A stretch of 64,000 nt of DNA from Streptomyces sp. MRC013 (GCF_023614235.1 NZ_CP094264.1:5267981-5331980); one strand, 5' to 3'; numbered from the stretch's first letter, positions 25,980-34,464 are shown. Notes: generated from the sequence alone by a model not told the origin. A program made the numbers and translations.

Positions 25980-26494
25980 GCGGTCAGATCCTGTTCACCG
26001 TCCTGGTCCTGGCCGTGGCTTCGGAGCGGGTCGCCGAACTGGCCGTCTCCCGCCGCAACGCCGCCTGGAGCCTGGCGCGGGGCGGCGTGGAGGCCGGGCG
26101 TGGGCACTACCCGTTCATGGTGGTGCTGCACACGGGCCTGCTGGCCGGCGCGCTCGCGGAGGTGTGGGTGCGCCGACCGGACGCCGTGGCGGCCCTCGCC
26201 TGGAGCATGCTCGTCCTCGTCGCGGCCGCACAGGCGCTGCGCTGGTGGTGCATCGCCACGCTGGGCCGGCAGTGGAACACCCGGGTGATCGTCGTGCCCG
26301 GCGCCCCGCGCGTGACCGGCGGGCCCTACCGCCGGCTCCCGCACCCGAACTACGCCGCCGTCGCCGTCGAGGGGTTCGCGCTCCCGCTGGTGCACTCGGC
26401 CTGGGTCACGGCGCTCGTCTTCACCCTGCTGAACGGTTTCCTGCTCGCCGTCCGCATCCGTACCGAGGACGCCGCTCTGACGCGGCTGGCCTGA
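25976..26494 (+). CDS. Isoprenylcysteine carboxyl methyltransferase-like membrane methyltransferase, SrsB-like
   Basis: The gene encodes 172 residues with four or five hydrophobic helices. The family signature lies in the C-terminal half: [14 protein letters not shown], then [18 protein letters not shown] with the RHPxY-like SAM-binding segment, and a Glu near the end (RIRTEDAAL). SrsB, the homologue in S. griseus, O-methylates the alkylresorcinol made by the adjacent type III PKS, and the same reaction is inferred here, at the membrane. GTG 25976 overlaps the PKS stop as GTGA. Confidence 0.85.
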   Translation: MSGQILFTVLVLAVASERVAELAVSRRNAAWSLARGGVEAGRGHYPFMVVLHTGLLAGALAEVWVRRPDAVAALAWSMLVLVAAAQALRWWCIATLGRQWNTRVIVVPGAPRVTGGPYRRLPHPNYAAVAVEGFALPLVHSAWVTALVFTLLNGFLLAVRIRTEDAALTRLA

Positions 26495-26504
26495 GGGGGC
26501 GCGC

Positions 26505-27548
26505 ATGGACCTGCTCGTCGTGGGCGCGGGGCCCGCGGGCCTGGCCACGGCGCTGCACGCGGTCCGGGCGGGGCTGGAGGTGGCCGTCTGGGAGCAGCGG
26601 GCCGGCACCGTCGACAAGGCATGCGGCGAGGGCCTGATGCCGGGTGCCGTCGCCGCCCTGGCCGCGCTCGGCGTCCATCCGCCGGGGCGCGAACTGCGCG
26701 GCATCCGGTACGTCGCCGGGCCGCGCCGGGCCGACGCCGAGTTCCGGACGGGCCCGGGGCGCGGGGTGCGCCGCACCGCGCTGCACGCGGCGCTGCGCGA
26801 GGCGGTGCTGGCCGCGGGCGTGCCGGTCGAGCAGCGCACCGCGCGCCGCGTCGAGCAGGACGGGGACGGCGTGGTGGTCGACGGCGTCCGCGCCGGCCAC
26901 CTCGTGGCGGCGGACGGCCTGCACTCGCCGATCCGGCGGGCCCTGGGCCTGCACCGGCCGGGCCGCTCCCGCCGGCGGAACGGGATGCGGCGCCACTACG
27001 CGCTCGCCCCCTGGAACGACCGCGTCGAGGTGCACTGGGCCCCCGACGCGGAGGCCTACGTGACCCCGGTCGCCGACGACCTGGTGGGTGTCGCGGTGCT
27101 CACCGCCGGCCGCGGACCGTACGACGACCACCTCGCCGCCTTCTCCGCGCTGCGGGAGCGGCTGGCGGGAGCGGAGGCCGCCGGGCCGGTGCGCGGGGCG
27201 GGCCCGCTCCACCAGCGTTCGAGCGCGCGTACCGCCGGCCGGGTGCTGCTCGTGGGCGACGCGGCCGGCTACGTCGACGCCCTGACCGGCGAGGGCATCG
27301 CGCTGGCGCTCGCGCAGGCGCCGGCGGCGGTGCGGGCGGTCGTCAGCGGTGACCCGGCGGCCTACGAACGGCAGTGGCGGCGGATCACCCGGCGCTACCG
27401 CTGGCTGACCCACGCGCTGCTCGGCGCGACGGGGGCGGCCCCGGTCCGCGCGGCGCTGGTGCCCGCGGCGCAGCGGCTGCCGTGGTTGTTCTCCGCGGCC
27501 GTCGAGGCGCTGGCACGCCCGGCGGGGGAGCGGTCCGGCGGGCTCTGA
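26505..27548 (+). CDS. FAD-dependent monooxygenase, SrsC-like
   Basis: The gene encodes 347 residues. The N-terminal [20 protein letters not shown] binds FAD, ACGEGLMPGAVAAL follows, and the second motif is VLLVGDAAGYVDALTGEGI (about 246-264). This is a class A flavoprotein hydroxylase. By position after the PKS and methyltransferase it corresponds to SrsC, which hydroxylates the methylated alkylresorcinol to a hydroquinone. It is the last gene of the operon, 10 bases after the methyltransferase stop and followed by a strong hairpin. It is distinct from the reductase-like flavoprotein upstream, so the operon has two flavoenzymes. Confidence 0.87.
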   Translation: MDLLVVGAGPAGLATALHAVRAGLEVAVWEQRAGTVDKACGEGLMPGAVAALAALGVHPPGRELRGIRYVAGPRRADAEFRTGPGRGVRRTALHAALREAVLAAGVPVEQRTARRVEQDGDGVVVDGVRAGHLVAADGLHSPIRRALGLHRPGRSRRRNGMRRHYALAPWNDRVEVHWAPDAEAYVTPVADDLVGVAVLTAGRGPYDDHLAAFSALRERLAGAEAAGPVRGAGPLHQRSSARTAGRVLLVGDAAGYVDALTGEGIALALAQAPAAVRAVVSGDPAAYERQWRRITRRYRWLTHALLGATGAAPVRAALVPAAQRLPWLFSAAVEALARPAGERSGGL

Positions 27549-27640
27549 CCGCCGCCGCGGGCCCGCGCGAAGTCCAGCGCTGCCAGGCCGGTGCCGCCAC
27601 CGGTGTTCACCCTGACCGCCGGCCCGGCGGCGGGCGGCCC

Positions 27641-27673
27641 GCAGTCCGCCTCCTACCGAAGGAGGCGGACTGC
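27641..27673 (+). terminator. Perfect 13-bp hairpin terminator
   Basis: GCAGTCCGCCTCC (27641-27653) pairs exactly with GGAGGCGGACTGC (27661-27673) around a 7-base loop, 92 bases after the last gene of the operon. No U-run follows, as is usual in Streptomyces. It may also serve the convergent protease gene. Confidence 0.8.
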
Positions 27674-28008
27674 GTGGACCCGTCGCCGTCCCGTACCCGG
27701 CCGGAGGCGGTCGCCGGGGCGAGATGTACCCGTCCCCGGCAACCGCACCTCCGCACGGACGCCGCGTCGAGGCGGCCGTCCCGGGGACGGGAGGACCGGG
27801 CCGCCGACCGGAAGGAGGCCGACGGCGGCCGGCCCCCCCGGGCCCCGACACCGAGCTCCGCGAGGAGGGGGAGACCGCCGAGCGTCCGGTCGGCTGAGGC
27901 CTCGCCACCCGGTACGGCCGACCCCCGACGGCTACCTCGCCGGACTCCGCCCGCGCGCCTCGACGGTCCGGAGCGAAGGCCTCACCGGGGCCGCCTCGCG
28001 ATCAGGAC
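27674..28008. other. No gene seen
   Basis: Convergent intergenic spacer between the polyketide operon terminator and the 3' end of the metalloprotease gene. Only low-complexity open frames. Confidence 0.6.
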
Positions 28009-30888
28009 TCAGCGCGCACCCCGGTCGCAGCGGCCCGCGGGCCGGGCCCGCGTGACCACGTCGGTGGTGCCGGTCGTCGAGTCCAGCCACACCACCCGGC
28101 TGGCCCCGACGGCCGCGGGGTGCGTCTGGGCGCCCCGGTTGCAGGAGACACGGCCCTTGTAGGTGCCCGGAGCGCCGGGGGTTCCGGCGGCCGCGAACTG
28201 GTGGAGCTTGGGGCTGGCCTCGTTGCTGAGAGGGGCGTCGGGCAGGTGGCTGAGAATCGTCACGCTGTCCTCGGAGACCGTCAGGCCGAGCGCGTACTGC
28301 GCGTCCGGCCCGTGTGCGGGAAGGAGGTCAACCGCTTCGGACCCCTTCAGAGTGGCTCGCCGCAGGGTCGTCGCGCCGTCGGCGGGGTCCTCGTCGAGGA
28401 GCCAGAAGACGTGGGTGCCGTTGACGGCCGTCGGACCGAGGCTCGTCGTGCCGGGGTACTCCTGGATCACCGTGCTCTCGCCGGTCGCGACGTCGACGAC
28501 GAGGACCCGCCACTCGTAGACGGCGCGCGCCCCCAGCGCCACCCGCCGCCACTCGCGGTAGGCGACCTTGCCGTCGCTCACCGACGGCGAGTAGGCCCGG
28601 TGATAGGTCCCGCCGCCGAACCTCTCGATGTTCGCCGGATCCTTCAGGCTCAGATAGGCCACCGCCGAGCGCCCGCCCACGTTCGCGTAGTTGAAGGCCA
28701 CGACGTCGCCGTCGACGCCGGAGACGCTTCCGCCGCTGCGGCCGGACCACAGCGTGCGCACGACGCCGCCCGCGAGCGACCTCGCCAGGAGCTCGACGCC
28801 GCCGGGGCCGTAGGCCTGCCACACCACGGTCTTGCCGTCGGTGGCCGGATTGGCGTGATATCGGCCGTCGTTGGGGCTCATCAGCTTCGGCTGACCCTTG
28901 CCGTCGGCCCGTCCGGCCCACACCGAGTACGGCTCCGAACCGTCCTCGTTGGACCGGGAGGCCGCCCACCAGCCGCCGCCCGCGCCCAGCTTCGTACCGG
29001 TGGTGTTGATCCGGCTGAAGAGCGGCTTGGAGTCGATGCCGAGGGCCAGCTCCCAGCCGGGCACGATGCCGTGTGCGGTGAAGGCGCCGCGCAGGGCCCT
29101 CAGGGAGCTCCCCGCGACACCGAGGTCCCTGGCGGCGGCGAGGACGGCGGCGCGGCCCTCGGTGAAGCCGTCGAGCGGCGTGAGGTACTCGGTCAGCGCC
29201 TTGTACACGATCCTGTCGGTGAGGTCCGCGCCGAGTTCCTCGCGGGCGTCCCACAGGGCTCCGCCGAAGATGGTCGAGTTGAGGTGGACGCCGCCGTTGT
29301 CGTTGAGGAAGTCCAGACCGAGGAAGGATCCGGTGGTGGTCCGCCCGTCGGACAGGTCCCGCAGGGCGCATTCGCGGGGGCTCTTCGTCCGGCACAGGCG
29401 CTCCCCGACCAGGCCGGAGTCCGGGTCGGTCACCGGGATGCCGTGGACCTCCGCCTCGACGGCGTTGCCGAAGTAGTCGGCGAGGGCCTCGCTGAGGGCG
29501 CCGGACTGGCCCGCGTAGACCAGGTTCGCCGAGTGCTCGATCACACCGTGCGTCAGCTCGTGACCGACGACGTCGAGGGCGGCGGAGAGCGGCCGGTACT
29601 CCTGGTCCCCGCTGCCGTACACCACCTTCCGGCCGTCCCAGAAGGCGTTGACGTAGGGCTCTCCGAACTCCGTCACACCGACCAGGGAGTCGATCCCCAT
29701 ACCGCGGCCGTCGAGGCTGTCACGGCCGTGCTTGTCACGGAAGTAGTCGTAGACCCGGGCTGTGGCCCAGTGCGCGTCGACGGCTCCCGCCTCGGTGGCG
29801 TCGGCGCCGAACTCGGGGGTGGGCGAGGCGAACTGCTCGACGCCCTCGGGCCACTGCCCGCCGACCTCGCCGACGTTCCTGCCGCGCGCGTCCCAGGTGG
29901 CCAGGGTCCGAGCGCCGTACTCGTCCGGTATGCGGGTGCGGTCCCGCAGCAGGTACGGCCCGCCGTCCTCGCCGCGGAACACGTCGAGCGGCACGGGGGT
30001 GCCGTCGAGCCGGACACCGCTGCCCTTCTCGTCCCCGGCGGCCCGCGCCCGCTGCCCGGCGGCGTCCGTCGGCGACTTCCCGGCCGCCCGGTCCGGCGCG
30101 TCGAAGGTCTTGACGCCGCTGTGGGCGAGGACCGGGTAGCCGGCGCGGGCGTCGACGTACACCTCCCGCAGCACCGGTTCGCCGGTGGCCGGAGCGGTGC
30201 CGCGTACGGTGACGCGCTGGGTGAGGACACCCGTGCCCATGGGCAGGACGACGAGCCCGCGGGCGGTGCCCCGCAGCGGGACCTCCTCTTCCGCGCCCTC
30301 GCGCGGCGCCGTCGCCAGGTGCCGCCCGGCGAGGTCGTCGAGGACGCCGTCCACGGCCCGTTCCACGGCGAGTTCCTCGCCGACCTCGGGCGTCGTCGAT
30401 ACGCTCAGCCCGGTGAAGTACCGGCCGGAGGTGCCGGTGACGATCCGCTCGCCGCCCTTCCTCTCCATGCGCACGACGTACTGACCGCCCAGGACGGGCA
30501 CGTCGCGGTGCCGCTGCTCCAGGCGCACGGTCTCACGGCCGTCCGAGACGGCGGTCGCGACGGGCACGAGGTCGCGTTCCACGTGCTCGATCCGGTACCG
30601 CTCCGGCTTGTCGCCCAGATGGGCGCGGGCCGCCTCCGCCGCGCCGTCCGCCTCCGGGGCACGCTCCCGGATGCCCTGTACCAGGGCCGGTGTGGCCGTT
30701 CGCTGCCCGGGGACCACCTCGCCCGGGCTGGGCGGTGGCGGCGCCTGCCCTCCCGCCGCCGCGGCGCCGGCGGGCACCGCCGAAACGACGAGTGCGGCGA
30801 CGCCCGTCAGCGCCACCGCACCCGATATCGCACTCAGCCGTATTCCACGGCCGCCTCTACGGCCTCTGCCTCTTCTGCAGTGACGCAC
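28009..30888 (-). CDS. Secreted M4 (thermolysin-like) zinc metalloprotease with C-terminal beta-propeller
   Basis: A 959-residue protein. An Arg-rich N-terminus followed by a hydrophobic stretch ending in AGAAAAGG is a Sec signal peptide (about 1-47). A propeptide (FTP/PepSY-like, about 60-240) precedes the catalytic domain: zinc motif VVGHELTHGVIEHS (about 440), third ligand and ALSEALADYFG (about 465), and the later His in NDNGGVHLNSTIF (about 534). Residues about 650-950 form TolB-like propeller repeats (NPATDGKTVVWQAY, SPSVSDGKVAYREW), beyond the usual M4 length, probably for substrate binding. It would be exported and self-processed. It lies downstream of the P450 locus on the same strand after a 402-base gap; a link to that locus is only speculative. 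Confidence 0.92.
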   Translation of the reverse strand: MRHCRRGRGRRGGRGIRLSAISGAVALTGVAALVVSAVPAGAAAAGGQAPPPPSPGEVVPGQRTATPALVQGIRERAPEADGAAEAARAHLGDKPERYRIEHVERDLVPVATAVSDGRETVRLEQRHRDVPVLGGQYVVRMERKGGERIVTGTSGRYFTGLSVSTTPEVGEELAVERAVDGVLDDLAGRHLATAPREGAEEEVPLRGTARGLVVLPMGTGVLTQRVTVRGTAPATGEPVLREVYVDARAGYPVLAHSGVKTFDAPDRAAGKSPTDAAGQRARAAGDEKGSGVRLDGTPVPLDVFRGEDGGPYLLRDRTRIPDEYGARTLATWDARGRNVGEVGGQWPEGVEQFASPTPEFGADATEAGAVDAHWATARVYDYFRDKHGRDSLDGRGMGIDSLVGVTEFGEPYVNAFWDGRKVVYGSGDQEYRPLSAALDVVGHELTHGVIEHSANLVYAGQSGALSEALADYFGNAVEAEVHGIPVTDPDSGLVGERLCRTKSPRECALRDLSDGRTTTGSFLGLDFLNDNGGVHLNSTIFGGALWDAREELGADLTDRIVYKALTEYLTPLDGFTEGRAAVLAAARDLGVAGSSLRALRGAFTAHGIVPGWELALGIDSKPLFSRINTTGTKLGAGGGWWAASRSNEDGSEPYSVWAGRADGKGQPKLMSPNDGRYHANPATDGKTVVWQAYGPGGVELLARSLAGGVVRTLWSGRSGGSVSGVDGDVVAFNYANVGGRSAVAYLSLKDPANIERFGGGTYHRAYSPSVSDGKVAYREWRRVALGARAVYEWRVLVVDVATGESTVIQEYPGTTSLGPTAVNGTHVFWLLDEDPADGATTLRRATLKGSEAVDLLPAHGPDAQYALGLTVSEDSVTILSHLPDAPLSNEASPKLHQFAAAGTPGAPGTYKGRVSCNRGAQTHPAAVGASRVVWLDSTTGTTDVVTRARPAGRCDRGAR

Positions 30889-31290
30889 GGTCCCTCAGCT
30901 TTCGCTCGTCGACGGCGCCGGCGACACCGCGTCCCCGGCACAGGGTCATCGAAACCGCGATGTGCCGCTGTATCAACAGGCCCGGAAACCCGGCGGTGAC
31001 TTTCGGCCGATCGCAACGCACGTGCCCACCTGCCCCCGTCCGGCCACCGGCCGCACCCTTGTTCGGGCACGTTGCCCGAGCCGGCGTACGCCTGCCCCGT
31101 ACGGCGTGCCGCGGCCGCGCCGGCCGGCCCTGACAGGAGTCACCGGCCGTCTTCCGGTTGTGGAGCAGCCCGCCGCTCCGGGACCAGCGGGCTCGCTCCG
31201 GTTCGCGGTGCCGGCCGTCGCCGGGGGCCCCGCAGGCCACCGTCCCGTCGAACGAGCGACTCGGACACCGGGCCGGGCGGAGGGCCCAGT
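30889..31290. other. Intergenic, promoter region of the protease
   Basis: A 402-base spacer between the P450 stop and the M4 protease start, both on the minus strand. No short coding frame with a ribosome binding site was found; it presumably holds the protease promoter. Confidence 0.5.
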
Positions 31291-32439
31291 TCAGTGCGCG
31301 GTTGCCGTGGTGGAGGTGAGACGGGTCCAGCCGGCGGGTGGCGCCAGGAGCGTGCGGACGTGGGGTTTGCGGGTGCGCAGCCGCACGCGTCCCCGGTGAC
31401 CGTGAAGGATGAGGTGGCCGAGGTGTTCGAGCGCTTTGACGGCGAAGCCGCTCGCCGGGCACATGCCGTCGCCTTTGCCGAAGGGGAGGTAGGAACGCCG
31501 CTGGTCGTCGGTCAACCGCTCCCAGCGCGAGGGGCGGAAGTCCAGCGGCCTGTCCCACACGGCCGGCGACCGGTGGACCGCGTGCGTGCCGATCAGGACG
31601 TGCTCGCCTTCGCGGACCGGGACGCCTCCGACATCGTGGTCGGTGGAGGCCACCCTGACCAGGCGCCACGCGGTCGGGTACAGGCGGAGCGCCTCCCTTA
31701 CCAGCTGATGGATCTGCTCCCGCCGCACCGCGGGGGTGTCGTAGCCGTGCTGGACGCCGAGCATCACCACCCACTCGAGGGCCACGCCGGTGAAGCCGAC
31801 CGTGGACAGGACGAGGCGTTGCAGCAGCTGCGCGCGGTCGGCCAAGGACAACTCCCCGGGCAGGCCGAGCACCAGATCGACCAGATCCTGCGCGGCACCT
31901 TCCCGCGCCGGCAGCCGGCCGAGTTGCTCGGCGAGCCCGGCCCGGACGGCGGGCACCACCCGATGCGACCGCCTCAGCACATGGCCGACGACATCGTCTG
32001 CGACGACGCTCGACGTCACGTAGGCGTCGACGAGGGCGTTGATTTCGGTATGCCGCCGGTGTGCGATCACGGGGGCGAAGTACCGCCGGGCCAGTTCGAC
32101 GCCCCAGCGGTGGTGCCGCAGACGGCCGCGGCCGTCACTCACCTCGCCGAGCGCGGAGCCGAGGTCGAACGACGACGGGAGGTCGTGCCGGGCCAGGACC
32201 CCGAGCAGTTCGCGGGAGGCTTCTCTCCGGACCGCCGGGGGCAGCGACCGCGGTCCGAGGCGGAGGAAACCGGACTGGGACAGATAGGCGTCCGCCGAGT
32301 CGACGAGCACCTCCCGGGCCGCGTCGGCATCGGCCACGAAGAGGGTGCCGAAGCGGAGCCTGAACGGACCGTCGCGGTCCGCGGCCTGCTTCTCCCACCG
32401 CCGCAGGTGCGGCCACAGACTCCTCCTGTCCAGGAACAC
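31291..32439 (-). CDS. Cytochrome P450, candidate RiPP-modifying enzyme
   Basis: The gene encodes 382 residues. The heme loop is LPFGKGDGMCPASGFA with Cys327 as the iron ligand; the K-helix ExxR is EALRLYP (Glu249, Arg252) and the following Arg-Trp region FRPSRWERL is normal. The I-helix is atypical: STVGFTGVALEWVV lacks the usual acid-Thr pair, a feature that could fit radical coupling chemistry rather than simple hydroxylation. The GTG at 439 has only a weak GGGCGGA box. No ferredoxin gene is adjacent, so redox partners must come from elsewhere. The gene follows two tandem 30-codon peptide genes and a strong hairpin on the same strand, so I infer that it crosslinks aromatic residues of those peptides. 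Confidence 0.88.
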   Translation of the reverse strand: MFLDRRSLWPHLRRWEKQAADRDGPFRLRFGTLFVADADAAREVLVDSADAYLSQSGFLRLGPRSLPPAVRREASRELLGVLARHDLPSSFDLGSALGEVSDGRGRLRHHRWGVELARRYFAPVIAHRRHTEINALVDAYVTSSVVADDVVGHVLRRSHRVVPAVRAGLAEQLGRLPAREGAAQDLVDLVLGLPGELSLADRAQLLQRLVLSTVGFTGVALEWVVMLGVQHGYDTPAVRREQIHQLVREALRLYPTAWRLVRVASTDHDVGGVPVREGEHVLIGTHAVHRSPAVWDRPLDFRPSRWERLTDDQRRSYLPFGKGDGMCPASGFAVKALEHLGHLILHGHRGRVRLRTRKPHVRTLLAPPAGWTRLTSTTATAH

Positions 32440-32460
32440 GATCGTCCGCCCATCTGAGGA

Positions 32461-32498
32461 GGGCGGGACTCCCGGCGGACCCGCCGGGAGTCCCGCCC
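32461..32498 (-). terminator. 18-bp perfect hairpin (attenuator) between peptide genes and P450
   Basis: GGGCGGGACTCCCGGCGG (32461-32478) is exactly complementary to 32481-32498, leaving a 2-base centre (in practice a loop of 4 or more). It lies 17 bases after the stop of the second peptide gene and 21 before the P450 start. Partial termination here would give many more copies of peptide than enzyme, as seen in other RiPP operons. Confidence 0.8.
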
Positions 32499-32515
32499 TC
32501 TCACGGGGAGAGAGG

Positions 32516-32608
32516 TCAGGCGTTGTGCCCGTACCTGTCGCCGTACTGGTTGCGACGCGTACGCACCTCGCCGCTGAGCGCCCGGAGGCTTCTGACGACC
32601 CATGTCAT
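32516..32608 (-). CDS. Candidate RiPP precursor peptide 1 (30 residues)
   Basis: ATG 32608 has GGAGGA 8 bases upstream, a near-perfect ribosome binding site; the longer in-frame extension upstream has none. The 30-residue peptide starts MTWVVRSLRALSGEV and ends with RRNQYGDRYGHNA. It shares 15 positions with the second peptide, including W3, V4, the block LRALSGE (8-14), R16, R18, Tyr22, Tyr26 and Gly27. I read residues 1-18 as leader and about 19-30 as core, with the conserved Tyr-x3-Tyr as crosslink site. No signal peptide or membrane helix. It lies 77 bases upstream of the P450 start across the hairpin. Function as a precursor is inference from architecture. Confidence 0.75.
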   Translation of the reverse strand: MTWVVRSLRALSGEVRTRRNQYGDRYGHNA

Positions 32609-32660
32609 CCCCGCCGTCCTCCCCGCCGGTCGAAGGTGTGCCCGTTCCGGCCGCCGGGCC

Positions 32661-32753
32661 TCAGTCCTGCTGCCCATAGCCGACGAAGTACCCGTGCCAT
32701 CGCGCACGCATCTCACCGCTGAGCGCCCGAAGGCCGCTGGTCACCCACGACAT
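32661..32753 (-). CDS. Candidate RiPP precursor peptide 2 (30 residues)
   Basis: ATG 32753 has GAGGAGGA 5 bases upstream. The peptide starts MSWVTSGLRALSGEM and ends with RWHGYFVGYGQQD, 30 residues exactly like its neighbour, from which it is separated by 52 bases. The N-terminal halves are nearly alike, while the C-terminal halves differ except for Tyr22, Tyr26 and Gly27. This copy has extra aromatic residues, Trp19 and Phe23, so it could carry a different crosslink pattern. It is the first gene of the three-gene unit peptide 2, peptide 1, P450. The core does not match the biarylitide pentapeptide pattern (MxYxH). Confidence 0.75.
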   Translation of the reverse strand: MSWVTSGLRALSGEMRARWHGYFVGYGQQD

Positions 32754-33308
32754 CGCCGTCCTCCTCGTTGACCGGTGCTCCCAGGTGGTACCGCCCGGTA
32801 CGACGTCCTGCCGCTTGCACCGCGCTCGCCGTGCGTGATCGGCTCACCGGTGAACCGGCCGACCGTGAGGGCGTCCACCGGTCCGTGACGCTACCCCCGC
32901 CACAGAACCGGGTGAACCACCGGAACCGGCCAAAGGCGGCGGTACCCGCACCCGCGGGTCTTCGGCCGCAAGGCCCGGCGGCCTCTTCGGCGCCGGTGGG
33001 AGGGGCGTCGAACGCACCGCCGGACGACCACGTCTTGTGTCCGACATCTCTCCGGCGCTGGGCAGGGCACGACGCCCTCCCTCAGCAACACCGCGCGCGG
33101 CCCCGGCCTCCCTGATCGGGATGCCGGCCGTTCCGCACCGCCTGTTCCCTCCCGGGACCCGGCCTCGCGCGGGAGGCACCCGACCGGCCCGCCCCCGCTC
33201 CCACCGGACGTCGCCGACGCCGCAGCCCCTCCGCGATCGCCGCCCGGGACGCCGCGCGTTGCGGCGGCAACGGCGGGACCCGCCTGCTGCGAGGGTCCCG
33301 AGGGCTGA
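32754..33308. other. Promoter region of the peptide/P450 locus; otherwise no gene seen
   Basis: No coding frame with a convincing start on either strand. The stretch should contain the promoter for the minus-strand peptide genes. I searched for a third peptide with the LRALSGE block and saw none. Confidence 0.5.
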
Positions 33309-33578
33309 GTGGTGTCGACGGCGAACCAACCCTCCACGCCTACGAGGCCGCGGGCAACCCACTGCCGGTGGGCCACCAGCGGCAGCGCGGGCGGACAACG
33401 CACCTACACCTACAACGGGGCCATCCCGACCTGTGGAAAGTTCCAAGGTCGGCACTGCACGTCGAAGGACGCCAGCGGCAAGACCACGTCCTTCACCTGC
33501 GACACCGAGGGCGACCCGACCAAGGTCACCCCGCCCGCAACCGCCTGCCCCGGCGGCACCACCCAGAGCACCATCTGA
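33309..33578 (+). pseudogene. Rhs/YD-repeat protein fragment
   Basis: The translation contains TYTYNGAIPTCGKFQGR and KDASGKTTSFTCDTEGDPTKV, which resemble YD repeats of Rhs-type proteins (with Tyr changed to Cys in one). Another frame just upstream reads PTLHAYEAAGNPLPVGHQ, so at least one frameshift separates two repeat fragments. There is no start, signal or toxin domain. It is a remnant of a much larger surface or polymorphic-toxin protein. Confidence 0.5.
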
Positions 33579-33822
33579 ATGCCTCCAACCGACCCGCCGT
33601 CATCAGAACGCTCTCAGGCGCCATCCCCCTGGCCGACCTCGCCTGTGCCCACGAGTACGGCCTGACCCCATCCCCTTCCTCGAGCAGCGCTTGTTGGTGG
33701 ATTCGAGCAGCACTGTCGGTCCGGGCGTGCGACTTCTGTCCGTGAGGTGTGACGGCACCCGGCCTTGGAGCCAGGCGGAGGCCTTCGTCGTCTGTGACGG
33801 CCCGCGGCGGGGATCGCCGTTC

Positions 33823-34464
33823 TCAGATGTGGAGATCGGGCGGGAAACCGGTCCACCGGAGGCCGGCGGGGAGGTGGCCGGTGTCGTTGAAGAGGAGGAC
33901 GGAGGGGGGCCGGCCGGGTGCGTAGCGGATGACGGTAAGCGCGGCGTTGGCGTGGTTGACGCCCATCCAGCGCCACTTCGGGGCGTCGAGAGCGGCCCGG
34001 ACGAGCCAGCCGATGAGGAAATTGTGGGTGACGACGAGTTCGTGGCGCGGCTCGTCGCCGACGACGGGTCCCGCGAACAGCGTGAGAGCCTTCCGGGCCA
34101 GGCCGGGGCCCTGCTCGCGTTCCTCGGCCGGGAACTGAGCCAGGTGACCGAGCAGGGCGTCGGCCGATTCCGACGGCAGTTCCTCGTGTTGCGGCATGTA
34201 GGGGATGTAGTCGCCGGCCGGCCCCGAACACTGCAGGGCGACGCCGTCGAGCTGCTCGCAGACCAACTGTGCCGTCTGATGCGCGCGTGCAAGCGGGCCG
34301 TGGTGGATCGTCGTGAGCGGGGCCCCGCGGAGCCGCTCCCCGAGCAGGACGGCCTGCCGGCGGCCGTTGTCCGTCAGCGCGCCCTCCTCGGGTGAGGCCT
34401 CACCGTGCCGCGTGAGATACAGATAACGGGCGGCTAGGGGCTGTCTCTTGTTGTGATCAAGCAC
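33823..34464 (-). pseudogene. Histidine phosphatase gene split by an IS element after codon 4
   Basis: The protein is a phosphoglycerate-mutase-like histidine phosphatase of about 200 residues: RHGEA (catalytic His) near the N-terminus, LARAHQTAQL, and the second His in VVTHNFLIGWLVRAAL. An IS5-type element occupies 34437-35499. Across it, the native 5' end can be read at 35511-35500 (ATG TCG GCA TTA), joining in frame to GCC GCC CGT TAT, so the intact start was MSALAARYLYLTRHGE. The IS end offers an in-frame GTG at 34464 (MLDHNKRQPLAARY), which may still allow expression, but no ribosome binding site precedes it. Whether it is a dead gene or a re-started one is open. Confidence 0.8.

Noticed and set aside
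28120..30999. 959-codon plus-strand open frame
   Set aside because: Mirror of the M4 protease gene, which has a signal peptide and zinc motifs.
32516..32716. 66-residue version of precursor peptide 1
   Set aside because: The upstream extension overlaps the second peptide gene and has no ribosome binding site, while the internal ATG has GGAGGA at ideal spacing and gives the same 30-residue length as the paralogue.
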